A stretch of DNA of 64,000 nt, taken from Pseudopyrenochaeta lycopersici (lineage: Eukaryota; Ascomycota; Dothideomycetes; Pleosporales; Pseudopyrenochaetaceae). Below the pieces are notes generated by a model. It had not been told where the DNA came from, did not search any database, and was given only the letters and a program-made list of their open reading frames with translations. Made by a program: the position numbers and the translations under genes. This document shows, piece by piece, positions 11,701-22,155 of this stretch (position 1 is the first letter of the stretch; the number at the start of each line of letters is the position of its first letter). Where the stretch lies: NCBI GenBank assembly GCA_003313425.1, contig NHZP01000006.1, forward strand, positions 434,001-498,000, read 5' to 3'.

Positions 11701-11893
11701 CCGCGTCAAAACAAAGGTTCGTTGCGGCAGAAAGCTACCCTTCATTTACCAATTCTACTATCACTCTTGCCCCAAGACCTCGGTCGCCAGCCCCAAAATG
11801 ACTCTGGCATCCGTCTAAGCCAGCATACGTGTACTGATCCTGTGTTTGAAGACTTGTATGCAAACGAGTACCCACTTCGCCATACCTCAACCC
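8762..11893. other. long non-coding interval and GC-rich 5' leader
   Basis: 3.1 kb without a supportable gene. A 13-base word GGGGAGGCGTCTA occurs near 8919 and again at 9089. From about 10,350 to 11,850 the composition becomes GC-rich and many overlapping frames open on both strands without a preferred one. The plus strand there is rich in CCTC/CACC tracts, as in long 5' leaders of fungal regulators. It most likely holds the promoter and transcribed leader (with upstream ATGs and possibly an intron) of the zinc-finger gene. Confidence 0.45.
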
Positions 11894-13747
11894 ATGGCCG
11901 CCTCCACGCGTGCCATCACGCCTACCCACACCGGCCCATTTTCTGCGCCAAACGGGCCCAGCACCCCAGGCTCTGCTGCGCGTAACTCACACGGCAATGC
12001 AAGCTTCGGCACCCATCTCACCAAATCACCACGCGGACTTTCACCCAGACACTCGCCCCAGCCGCTCACGGGAGCAACTGCCCTGGCCGACGAGCGACGC
12101 TATCGAGAAACTTCGTCGCGCGGCACCACCCCGAACCCCGCCATTGCAGCTCTTCAGAGCCTGACTGGAAACGGCCAGTCTCCTCTCTCAGACGCCGCGC
12201 AGGGCCCAGCAAAAATGAGCGCGCACGTCGACAAGGCCACCAAGCCGCTCATTATCCCGGATCACGCCGGCGTCACGGGCGAACACATGCAGACGAGCCC
12301 AGTCAGCCTCTCCAGCTTTGGCGATGGCGACTCGACTTCCGCGCCGGGTGTTCCTACCATTGAAGCAACTGCAGCCCCGATTGGGACCTCAGCACAGGAA
12401 GGCGCGCCCCAGCAACCGCCACACCACCAGCAACACCATCACCAGCTGATTGCGCCAAACCCGGGCGACAACCCAGGTAGTCGCGCCTTCACGTTTCCTG
12501 GGCCAAGACCGCCAGAACCCGACCCACGCGCCCCAGCGCGCCAGATGAGTTTGCCGGGATACGGTCAAAACCCCCCCAAATCGCCGTCTACGAAGCGCCA
12601 CAAATGCCCGTACTGCTCGACAGACTTCACGCGACATCACAATCTGAAGAGCCACTTGTTAACGCACAGTCAAGAAAAGCCTTATGAATGCCCTACCTGC
12701 CAAGCACGTTTCCGCCGTTTGCATGATTTGAAACGCCACACGAAACTCCACACTGGCGAGCGTCCACATACCTGCTTCAAATGCGGCCGCAGATTTGCCC
12801 GTGGCGATGCGCTGGCGCGACACAACAAGGGCCAGGGTGGCTGTGCAGGCCGCCGTTCGAGTTTTGGCATCGACGATGAGCTGGGAGATGGAAAGGGCGA
12901 TGACGGCATGGACGGCGTCATATACACTGGCGATGGAGAAGACGACGATGACGATGGCGGCCGCCGCGAGAGTGAGCCAGCGCGTAAGAGGCAGAATACC
13001 GGAACTTCTACGCAAGGTTCGTATCATCAACATTCAAGTACATATCCGCCCATCGCTGCCGCCAATCGACCCTCAAGCAGCCAGAACAACCTTCGGCCAT
13101 ATTACCCAACGTCATCAACTCAACCAACTAACATATCGCCTAAAATAGCTCCATCCAGCATCTCATCGCTCCACAATGCGAATCAGTCGAATGTGTTCGC
13201 GCAGGGTGGCATGACTGAGAGTCCAAAGCCACTCTCGCCCGGCCAGCAGGAGCAGCACCGCCTTGGTGCGACTGAAGGCAGTTTGCATGGCTCGCGTTCA
13301 CCGAATATGTCGCAGCACATCCATCAGCAAAATTTCGCTCGTGGTCGTGGGACACCCCCGATTGGTCTGGCCCCGCCAATTACCAACAATGGTCCACACC
13401 TACCTTCGCTGCCAGGTCTGAATCCCATGGCCAACAAGCAGGGCTCCCAAGGTGGCAAAGGTAGTGGACCAAGCATACTTCAACATCAGCAGATGGCCGC
13501 GCCAGGAACCGCATCGCAGCCGGGCAGTATGTCAAGTCATGGCGGCAGTGGTAGCAGTATCCGCGAGGTGATGGGTAATCAGGTTGATGTGTGGCAATAC
13601 GTCCGCGAGATAGAGTCTCGTATGGCCCGAACGGAGAAGGAGCACAACGAGAAAATCTCTGTCTTGCAAAACGAAATCACCACACTGCGTGCTCAGCTAG
13701 CTCAACAGCATGTGAATAACGCGCAAGGGCAGCAGCAAGGCCATTAG
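11894..13747 (+). CDS. C2H2 zinc-finger transcription factor
   Basis: A nuclear DNA-binding protein of 617 residues in one exon. I start at the ATG at 11894 (CCCATGGCC, good context). The frame is open upstream and an in-frame ATG at 11858 in poorer context would add 12 residues. A disordered Ser/Pro/Gln/His-rich N-terminus precedes three fingers. Finger 1 has C238, C241, H254, H258. Finger 2 has C266, C269, H282, H286. Finger 3 has C294, C297, H310 and probably C316 as the fourth ligand (C2HC). Linkers are near the TGERP type. An acidic run and a KRQN-type basic patch follow, then Gln/Ser-rich low complexity. A short coiled coil (about 565-605) near the C-terminus suggests dimerisation. The finger block, ending RHNKGQGGCAGRRSS, is of a kind strongly conserved in filamentous ascomycetes, often annotated Azf1-like. 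That name is inferred from memory. Confidence 0.85.
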   Translation: MAASTRAITPTHTGPFSAPNGPSTPGSAARNSHGNASFGTHLTKSPRGLSPRHSPQPLTGATALADERRYRETSSRGTTPNPAIAALQSLTGNGQSPLSDAAQGPAKMSAHVDKATKPLIIPDHAGVTGEHMQTSPVSLSSFGDGDSTSAPGVPTIEATAAPIGTSAQEGAPQQPPHHQQHHHQLIAPNPGDNPGSRAFTFPGPRPPEPDPRAPARQMSLPGYGQNPPKSPSTKRHKCPYCSTDFTRHHNLKSHLLTHSQEKPYECPTCQARFRRLHDLKRHTKLHTGERPHTCFKCGRRFARGDALARHNKGQGGCAGRRSSFGIDDELGDGKGDDGMDGVIYTGDGEDDDDDGGRRESEPARKRQNTGTSTQGSYHQHSSTYPPIAAANRPSSSQNNLRPYYPTSSTQPTNISPKIAPSSISSLHNANQSNVFAQGGMTESPKPLSPGQQEQHRLGATEGSLHGSRSPNMSQHIHQQNFARGRGTPPIGLAPPITNNGPHLPSLPGLNPMANKQGSQGGKGSGPSILQHQQMAAPGTASQPGSMSSHGGSGSSIREVMGNQVDVWQYVREIESRMARTEKEHNEKISVLQNEITTLRAQLAQQHVNNAQGQQQGH

Positions 13748-15224
13748 GGTATTGCTTACGATCTATTGCCTGGACCTCATCAGTTTGGCGATGAAAGCTT
13801 CATTGCAAGCACGACTCGCCCGCATGAAGAGGATAGACCAGTGATGCACGTTATGTCTTTGTTTAGCTGTGATGGATGACCACCTTGGACGTCGGTATAC
13901 CACAGCAAGCTAGGAGTTCGTTGGCGTTCTACACGAGTGAAGAAGCAGTTCTGAAGATCGAAGACATGAGGCTACTAAAGGTTATCAGACAGTGGCCTTG
14001 AGTGGGCATGTAGAGAGCGATAATCGGAGTTCTCAAAGGGCTATTTTAACATTGGCAGTACTTCAATGGGTAGAGAAAGGCCAACCACCACCCCGAGCGC
14101 GTTCTGAAGTTGCTAGCACTGCAAGGTGTTGGTGTACTTCAATTCTGCCCGCTTCGGTCCACTTGCTTACTTTCAACTCTGTACATTATAACGCCTGATT
14201 TTCAGTATCTTACGTCGTGGTTTTTCCTGCTTTATCTCATTTCATATACTGACAGGGAAGGAGAGGAGAGATTGATTGATTGGGCTTGGGCCTTATAGCG
14301 CGGTGTTTCAATTCGCATGATACCTCTTGGTCACGGAAGTAGTGGAGTGATGATGGATGGTAATTTATGATCAATGAACAAATTGATACTGACGAGTCAA
14401 TTTTAACCATGTATTCCAACCTTGATCACATGCCAGTTGAGTGGTAACAGACAAGAAGTCCAGAAAAGTCAAATTGGGGGGGGGGGGTAAATTCGGTATG
14501 ACAAGGTGAGTTCTGAGATGGATTGTGGAAGCTACTGTGAAACATGGATGGGGAAATTGAGGATACGCGAGAAAACATGCAAGGCACTATAGCCTGTATG
14601 CGTGTTCATACCGATGGTTTGGTCGATGAATCTTTTGGTGTGAGGTATTTGACACGCAATGCCAGCGGAGCATGTACAGTAGCAATCAAGCATCTTCCTG
14701 GAAGCATGGGTGGCTTGGCGTATTGGAAGAACGACAGACAGGATGGAGAAGGTAGCAAGCAGGCACGAAGCTGGAAGAAGCTTCGAGTGGCTCGCGCAAT
14801 GCGCAGTCTAGAAGAGTACATATCCTTCTGTTGCGGGCTGTGGTAGGGCTACTCGGAGGTGAGGCAGGGCAACTGCGGCAGGGCGTTCGACTGGCCAGGG
14901 CCCACCCGAGCGCACTCCACTTGGATGCAGCCTGCCATTACACGTCAGAGCACCGCCGACACACAAACCACAACGACACCCCCTTGCCCGGCGTCCGACA
15001 CTGAGATACCGGCAGCAAATCCAGCATTTCGTCATCCCGCCCTGCCCAACGCCCAAATGGATGGCGGCCTGCTTCGCTGATAGGCGCGACCGCGCAACCT
15101 GCCCGCAGTACACGCCCAATCGAAGCAGCCCGTAGCCGCGCTGGGAGTGACTTCTCCGCAGAAGCTTGCCCAGGCGGCCCGGCTCACAGTCACGCCAGGG
15201 AACACTCCACCCCAAGCCATAGAA
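13748..15224. other. intergenic, no gene seen
   Basis: 1.5 kb between two plus-strand genes. A run of 12 G lies at 14476-14487. The last 350 bases are GC-rich and form the leader of the next gene. The frame of the next gene is open back to 15147 but without an ATG. Confidence 0.5.
14476..14487 (+). repeat. poly-G homopolymer run
   Basis: Twelve consecutive G residues in the 3' region downstream of the zinc-finger gene. A mononucleotide microsatellite, prone to length change and sequencing error. Confidence 0.9.
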
Positions 15225-17903
15225 ATGTTGAGCTCATCAGACTCGCACCGCCGCCGCAAGAAGGACCCAGACCGCGAACGCAGCAGCCCCAAAAGCAAGG
15301 ACAGGGAGCGCCATAAGAGCAGCAAGACCCGCAAGCCACGCTCGTCTGCTTCCAAGGAAGAAGACGCCGAAGGCGACCGACCCAAAGAGCGCCCGTCGAG
15401 AGAGCGCCTGCGAACGCCGTCGTTGTCGCAGTCGTCCAAGTCGCACAAGATGGCCGTGGTGCCCGAGATGGACCGGCGGGGCTCGCTGGGCTCAGCAAAC
15501 GCTTCCAGGACGAGCCTGCCATACCCCACCTTGTCGAAGACCTATGCCAAGGAGAACATATACTCGCGCGAAGAAATGGAGCGCCGGAAATCCACGCTGA
15601 CGCCAGAGACCACAGATGTCAACGGCCAGGAGAAGGACAGCGAGCCACGCGCTGTGCCCCAACCGCCCAACCGAGTCGCACCCCCACCACCGCGCGCACC
15701 GCCGAGTCCCCCGCTCACCGCGACAACGTCGGCAGACCTGAGGAAGACGGCAAACGCGAACAGCATGCGACGGAAGAACTCGGAGACGGTGACCAAGGAG
15801 ATGGAGGCAGCTAGACGGAGTGTGGACAGCGGAACGCGCATGACATCCCAGGCAGGCCCACGGGTAGCATCGCGCTCAAGCATTCGAGAGGGAGACGGCT
15901 ACGAGGAGACGGATTTCACCTCTACCACGGGATCGCAGCCAAGCACAGTCCGCGCAAAGTCGCCTCAACTGGCCCCCAGAACCAAGACAGCGAGCCCATC
16001 AAGTGCGCGGCCCCCAGGAAAGACATCTACACCTGTCAAAATGAAAACAAAGGCAGCCTCAGAGGTGACCCTCGACTCAGACACCACGTCAGTGCCCCCA
16101 GAGCACAATGTCCACCTTCGAGGACCCTCACCGTCCCATTCGGAGATCTCGCCAGCATCTGTAGTGGATTCATCGCCAAGGACACCTACTCAGCACTCCA
16201 TACTCCCTTCGGTCGTGTCTTCCGTGAAAGACGGACCGCCCATGATTGAAATTATTACAGACCCAATGTCAAGAACACAGTCGGTCGACCCAGATTACTC
16301 TGACTCACCCATGACCCCGCCCCCTCCACCGCCGCCTCCAGCCATGATGATGGAAGCGCCGCGAGTGGACTATCTTCTCCAAAATGGCGGCCTGGCGAAA
16401 GCAATCCCGCGAAGTCTCTTGGCCGCTATCGATGGTGTCCCCGCCTCTGCATATTCGCAGTACCAGACACCGCGGCTCTCCGGAGCACAGGCTCATGATG
16501 TTCGATCCTTTTTCAAACCCCTTCAGAATGTGCTTAACAGCTATAATACCGTCATGGATACAAGTGGCTCTCTCGCCGTGGCCACAGGATACCGCTCGGT
16601 TGCGCGTCGCCTGCTCGACCGGCTCGAGAATGTGTTTGCGCGGAACATCTCGTCTGAGCATTGTGAATGCATGATGTGCTTTGAACAGCCACTGCCTGAT
16701 GAGTCTGGGGGTGTAAATTGGGGCGAAATATTGGAATTAGTATCTGGACGATGCGAATTGGCCCCATGGCCACCGTATGAAGATCATTCAGCGCCCGGGC
16801 TGGGCATCTCGTCCAGTCTCGAAGCCCCGTGCCAGCGAATAGATGTTGACGTCCCCGAACAATATCGCGAGCACTATGAGAAGCAATCCAAGAAGACAAA
16901 GGTCGCAGTCCAGTCCTGGCTCTCTGACCAACAAGAGAATGTCCCAGAAGATGCAGACGACGAAACCCTGACTTTCATCATGCTCACTCGCCTGGAGCAA
17001 CCGCAGCGGCCACTATTTTACGCACTCCTCTGGGGGTTAGATAAGCTACCGAACCCTCGCACACAAAAGCCTGATACCGGTACTCCGCCCTATTTGACGA
17101 AGGCTAGTCTGGCGTTGCAGCGTCTTTACCGTTTGTACACTCCTCCGCGTGACCAACTTGTAGTGATGTACCTCATTCGTCATCCAGACATGCACAATAT
17201 GCTCGCTACACTAGCAGCTGTTAGCAAGCATGAGTGGGAAATCTTGGTATCCGGACGCTTCGATGGCTTCCTCTGGTCTGGTGCGGACGACCTCCCTGAA
17301 ATGAACTCGACTCCTCCACGCACCGCGTCGAGGAACATGTTTGGGCAGATACCACCTACTGACGGCCCACAACGCTTTGCGTCACCTTTCAGTCCTAACC
17401 GATTCGGCACTTTCAGCCCGAGCCCCCACTCTCGCCCCGGATCAGCCCGTCCAGGATCTACCCGCCCACCGGGCGGTGCACCCGTACAGATAGACGAAGA
17501 AACCGAGCTTGCGGTCCTTGCTGAAATTGAACGGGAGATCTATCTTGGGATGGAAGCCATGGAGGACGCCTTTGAGCACCTACACAATCAAGCCGAGACG
17601 GTACGGCGACGACTCCGTGAGCGCGCTGCTGCTTTGTCGATGGTTGCCCAACAACGTAGAGGCTCCGGCTTTGGTGGTATCGAAGTGAGGATTGATACAC
17701 CTGCTAATCTTCGCGATTCAGACGAAGGCGGCGATGATCTGCGGAGTGAGATTGGACCCGATGATTCGGCAAGCAATGTCAGTCATAACAGGAGGAGGAA
17801 AGCGCATAGGGCGAGGGAGAGGAGAACGCCGGCACCGGTTGAGGAGGAAAGCGAGGAGGAGGTTGCACTTGCTGAGAGGATAAGGAGAAGATTTGATAAG
17901 TAG
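15225..17903 (+). CDS. large conserved fungal protein of unknown function
   Basis: A single exon of 892 residues from the first in-frame ATG (15225). Residues 1-360 are disordered, very rich in Ser, Arg, Lys, Glu and Pro (RS/RE-like near the start), followed by a run of eight or nine prolines near 365-373. Residues about 380-690 form a folded, probably helical domain beginning VDYLLQNGGLAKAIP. It contains a compact cysteine cluster at C480, C482 and C485 (HCECMMC) that could bind metal, and a helical segment around DQLVVMYLIRHPDMHNML. A coiled coil lies at about 765-805, and the C-terminus mixes acidic and basic residues (SEEEVALAERIRRRF). I believe homologues are widespread in Pezizomycotina, but I cannot assign a biochemical role. 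There is no signal peptide or membrane span. A nuclear or cytoskeletal scaffold would fit. Confidence 0.8.
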   Translation: MLSSSDSHRRRKKDPDRERSSPKSKDRERHKSSKTRKPRSSASKEEDAEGDRPKERPSRERLRTPSLSQSSKSHKMAVVPEMDRRGSLGSANASRTSLPYPTLSKTYAKENIYSREEMERRKSTLTPETTDVNGQEKDSEPRAVPQPPNRVAPPPPRAPPSPPLTATTSADLRKTANANSMRRKNSETVTKEMEAARRSVDSGTRMTSQAGPRVASRSSIREGDGYEETDFTSTTGSQPSTVRAKSPQLAPRTKTASPSSARPPGKTSTPVKMKTKAASEVTLDSDTTSVPPEHNVHLRGPSPSHSEISPASVVDSSPRTPTQHSILPSVVSSVKDGPPMIEIITDPMSRTQSVDPDYSDSPMTPPPPPPPPAMMMEAPRVDYLLQNGGLAKAIPRSLLAAIDGVPASAYSQYQTPRLSGAQAHDVRSFFKPLQNVLNSYNTVMDTSGSLAVATGYRSVARRLLDRLENVFARNISSEHCECMMCFEQPLPDESGGVNWGEILELVSGRCELAPWPPYEDHSAPGLGISSSLEAPCQRIDVDVPEQYREHYEKQSKKTKVAVQSWLSDQQENVPEDADDETLTFIMLTRLEQPQRPLFYALLWGLDKLPNPRTQKPDTGTPPYLTKASLALQRLYRLYTPPRDQLVVMYLIRHPDMHNMLATLAAVSKHEWEILVSGRFDGFLWSGADDLPEMNSTPPRTASRNMFGQIPPTDGPQRFASPFSPNRFGTFSPSPHSRPGSARPGSTRPPGGAPVQIDEETELAVLAEIEREIYLGMEAMEDAFEHLHNQAETVRRRLRERAAALSMVAQQRRGSGFGGIEVRIDTPANLRDSDEGGDDLRSEIGPDDSASNVSHNRRRKAHRARERRTPAPVEEESEEEVALAERIRRRFDK

Positions 17904-19385
17904 ACTGCAACGGGCGAACAGATGATACGCAACGACGATTATCAACGGCATAGACAACGAACACGAAAGGACGCATCGAAGCGAACGAGGCTGCTTTCTT
18001 GGTATTGCATATCGAAGGAGTTTGGAGCGCTGGATTTTCTTTTTGTTTACTTGTACTTTTTGTTTCAGCAAGCGCTTGGGAACATGATTATGGCATTATA
18101 ACGGCCGCGAAATATGGATACCCAATTTGTGAGGATGCTTGATACGTTTCTGCTTCTTCTTTGATAAGTAACGGTCTTCTCCTCAGCTTAAGCTTTACTG
18201 TGTGGAGGTCAATGAATGATTGGTGTGCTTGCATTGTACATTTGTCCTTTCTTTGCTTATCGTCGAACTTGGATGCGATAACAAAATTGAAGAATGAATG
18301 AGTATCACTAAGGACTTCCAGTGGTATATGTCGATTGGTGACACCTAGCACTAAGCTGACGGCGATGGCCAAACAAGTGGCTCTGACTGTGGTGCTCGCC
18401 GTAAACCAATCATGCTGTGGTGTCCGTTGATGGATGAGACGGATTCCGGAAGCTAGCCCCCCTCCTGCACAACCATTTACACTTGTTCAGGCTTGTGTAA
18501 CATGTGCTATTGGTGGTTATCACGCCCTACCATCCGACCATCTTTTATAATGGTTCATGAGAAGACTTGGGTGAAGTGGTAGAAAGACCCACTCATGACA
18601 TCGGTTGTAATGGTTCGGTAATCCCTGCACAACACCCCTGCCCCTCGACGCGCCGACATGCCAGTCCCTCCATGACAACGGAGAGCAAAAGGGTAATAAA
18701 CAGCCAGGCCGTGCCCCAAGCTGCCAACGACCATTCCCCCCGGCCAGCACATGCACTCGCTGTCTTGACCTTCCTAGGCGCCTTCCTGGCTGAATCGAGT
18801 CGCGTCTGAGCGCACACCCGCTCGTTATTCGCCGTTGCCCTCGCAATCTGTGTTTACGAAACAACGGGCCCGCGCCTGCCAGTCACTGAGCTCACGGGAA
18901 AACATTTCGGCAGGCTCCCACCCCAACGCGCTTTCCACACAGAACTGCGCTGGAATTAGGAAAGTACGACCGCTGCCGTCTGCGAAGTCCCCAGCGAGGG
19001 GAAAAACGTGTGCGCCGCTTCCCTTGTGCAATTGCAACTACCATTACCACGGTTCACCGTACACCGATCCCGCACCACCGCCGACCGGCTAAACACAAGA
19101 AAATTCAGAAACACTGCATATCTGAGTTTCATTCCAATTGCTGTTCACAGCAGACGACGGCCGCACGCTCGGCTCCTCGAACCTTTCGCTCTACCCCGTG
19201 GGGAGCTATCGAAAGTATAACAATTACCGAGACGACCCACCCAAGATACGGATAAGCCGCCTCAACAGACCCGCCAACTCTACTTCGACCGTCTGCTGAG
19301 TCGCACACTCAAGACCTCGGCCCTACCGTCGCATATCTCCCATCTGGAACGAGTTGATACCCTGGCCTAGCCATACGCGAGCAAC
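17904..19385. other. intergenic and 5' leader of kinase gene
   Basis: 1.5 kb. The second half (18,600-19,385) is C-rich and has overlapping frames on both strands with no coding preference, consistent with the promoter and long leader of the kinase gene. No separate gene supported. Confidence 0.5.
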
Positions 19386-21705
19386 ATGGCCGCGGAGCTC
19401 GGCGCAAACGAATCGGTGGACCCAAACACGCTTTACACCAAGCAGGAATGCATAGGAGGAGGCAGCTTTGGCAAAGTCTACAAGGGCCTCGACCGACGGA
19501 CAGGGCACACGGTTGCGATCAAGGTTATTGACGTCGAGAATGCCGAAGACGAAGTGGACGACATTATGGGCGAGATCATGATCTTGTCGGGCATGAACTC
19601 GCCGTACGTAACCAAGTACTATGGCTCGTTCTTAGCTGGTTCAGATCTGTGGATTGTCATGGAGTTCTGCTCCGGTGGAAGCTGTGCGGATCTGATGAAG
19701 CCAGGCCTCATAGCGGAGGCCGAGATAGCCGTCATACTGAAGGAGTTGTTGATGGGCTTGACATATCTACACGATGATCACAAACTACATCGAGACATCA
19801 AGGGTAAGTCTACGCAATTTGAACACATGTCATTTCTTCGCTCACATGCATGTAGCTGCCAATATCCTCGTCGGCGCAAATGGACAAGTCAAGCTCGCGG
19901 ATTTTGGCGTCTCGGGACAGCTTTCTGCTACTATGACCAAGAAGAACACTTTCGTTGGTACACCCTTCTGGATGGCTCCCGAGGTTATCAAGCAGTCTGG
20001 CTACGACGGCAAGGCAGATATATGGTCTCTCGGTATCACCGCGCTGGAGCTGGCCAACGGCGAGCCTCCTTATGCCGACATTCATCCTATGAAGGTTCTC
20101 TTTCTCATTCCCAAGAACCCACCACCACAACTCCATGGTAACTTCTCACCGGCGTTCAAAGAGTTTGTCGACTTGTGCCTTAGGAAAGACCCCCGAGATC
20201 GGCCGACGGCGAAGCAGCTACTCCAAACATCCTTCATTCGCAAAGCTGGCAAGGCAGCCCGATTACAAGAACTCATCTCAAGGTACCAGGACTGGAAGGC
20301 TAGATACCCGAAGCAGGCTGCGGATTCGGAAGACGAAGCAACACCAGTAAAGAGGAACGAACCAGTTAACGAAGACTTATGGGATTTCGGTACAATAAGA
20401 CCTGTTGGTGGGGCCAGAGGTCAGGCACTCGCGCCGATGAATGATGCTGGCGCAAATGCTCGCAACGTATCGCCACAGAGGAAGCCTGTCGCGCAACAAC
20501 GCGGAGGGTACGGCGACGAAAATGACGATACGATTCGAGCAAGCCCGCCGCCATCGCCGACGAAAAGACTGGCTCCACAGCAGACTCAGGGATCGCCTGC
20601 GAACACTTTGGGCAAAGCCGCAAGGATACCTCTACCCCCGTCACCGGAAAAGAAGTCTGCGCCTTTCTTCTCACCACCGCCTCAGGAGCCTCCTAGAAAG
20701 TCTCCGGTTCCTAGCTTTTTCTCTCCACCCCAGAATCGTGGATTGGTTACGCCCACAAAGCAACATGCGCCGCAACAAGTACGGCGTCAGACACCGCTGT
20801 CCCATGCATATGATGACTATATTCAGCGTTCGATTGCTGAGGATATGGAGAATATGGAGATCACACCACAGCAGCGCAATCCTACACCAAGTCGAGGTTC
20901 TGTCCTTCCGCAGATGACAATACCTGAGATACCACCATTTAGGGGTCCGTCCTTCAGCAATACAAATAGCAATGCGCCGACTTCTCAGCCTGTTCAGCCG
21001 CTGCAAAGTCCAATTCGGACACAAGCTCAGGCCCCATTACCATCACTTGCTCAGAAGCCTTTGCCTCCGCTACTTGGTCAGCAGCCGCTTCCACCACTGA
21101 CAGGACAGAAGCCACTTCCTTCAACACAGCAGCCTTTCGCGCCATTCAGCCCATCATCGTCAACAAGGCCAGACTCAGCGTCGTCAAATGACCCCTTTGG
21201 TGGACCTCTGATCTCAGACTGGAACACAAAACCCTTGCAGCCGAACATCGCTCATTCGCCAGCTCCTGCAACTCCAGTACACGCTTCGAAGCCGTCGCCC
21301 ATGTCCCGTGGCTCCTTCGGCCGCCCCAAGCCCACTTCCAACCACCCGAGCCTACTTCAAACGCCTGGGTCGCCCTCTGCGCCTATAGAAATAACAGCGC
21401 TCACTGGTGTTGTTGTACCCGCGCTCGAAGCAGCGCTCTCCCGCCGCACATATCACCTGAATCTCAAGAACAAGCAAGAATCTGCGCAATCGTTGGATGA
21501 TCCTCATGGCTACATCGAAAGAAAGAGACAAAGACAGGAGTGCCATGATAGGGTTAAGAGACTAGCGAATGAGATTAAGGAGAGGTTTGAGGAATTGGAT
21601 CGGTGGGATGAGAGAGGGGAGGTTGGCATGGGTGGTGAAGTAGCGGGTTTTCTTGAAGGCTTCTTGGAGGAGGTCCTTGTCAGGGTTGAGCCTGCCGACG
21701 ACTGA
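19386..21705 (+). CDS. Ste20-family germinal-centre kinase (Mst3/Sps1/Nak1-like)
   Basis: A Ser/Thr protein kinase of the GCK branch of Ste20 kinases, which in fungi act in the RAM/MOR polarity network, septation signalling and sporulation. Exons are 19386-19803 and 19856-21705 (intron 52 bases), 755 residues. The kinase domain is at about 20-280: glycine loop GGGSFGKV, VAIK lysine, HRDIK (residues 135-139, split from ANIL by the intron), DFG, and the activation segment ending VGTPFWMAPE that marks Ste20 kinases. Residues 300-620 are Pro/Ser/Gln-rich and disordered, likely phosphorylated. The C-terminal 120 residues form a helical module (LTGVVVPALEAALSRR, then a long charged helix) that probably docks a partner. 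Which fungal GCK it is (Nak1/Kic1, Sid1 or Sps1 type) would need a tree. Confidence 0.9.
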
Positions 21706-22155
21706 GTCTGAGTGTATTCGAGAGGACAAGTTGGGGAGAATGAGATATGTGCTACGGGTTCACTGAGTATGACCAAGGCGTTTTGCATGGATACCTGGGC
21801 AGGAGGCATACATGCTTGGAGCTCGTACTTGGAGGTCTAAGACATTGTCGACTTCAGTAGTTTCGCTTTGTATATTGAACACATGATATCCAGTTGATTG
21901 CTCGTATACTCTTCTTAGCCATAGTATGCTGCGAGTGTTTGTTCGCAAACCGCAAGAGTGAGATGGTTGCACCAATCAGCGCAAGCCATCTCCGAACCCC
22001 AGACACCGCATTTCGTCACTACAAGGAACCCATAAGCAGCTTTCTGCTACGTGCGTCAAACCATATAGAGCGCCAACAACGCAGCTCAGAGCTCTTGTGA
22101 GCTTTTGGAAAACATGGCGTATGTTCAAAAGGTCAAATATTAGGTCTAATAGCTA
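21706..22155. other. intergenic, promoter of the PI4-kinase gene
   Basis: 450 bases between two plus-strand genes. It contains a CCAAT pentamer at 21972. No gene. Confidence 0.5.
21972..21976 (+). promoter_or_regulatory. CCAAT box upstream of stt4
   Basis: CCAATCAG about 180 bases before the start codon of the PI4-kinase gene, at a distance and orientation usual for the fungal HAP/CCAAT-binding complex. A pentamer alone is weak evidence. Confidence 0.3.

Noticed and set aside
15032..15529. 165-codon minus-strand frame rich in Arg/Ser/Leu
   Set aside because: Complement of the low-complexity Ser/Arg-rich start of the conserved 892-residue protein.
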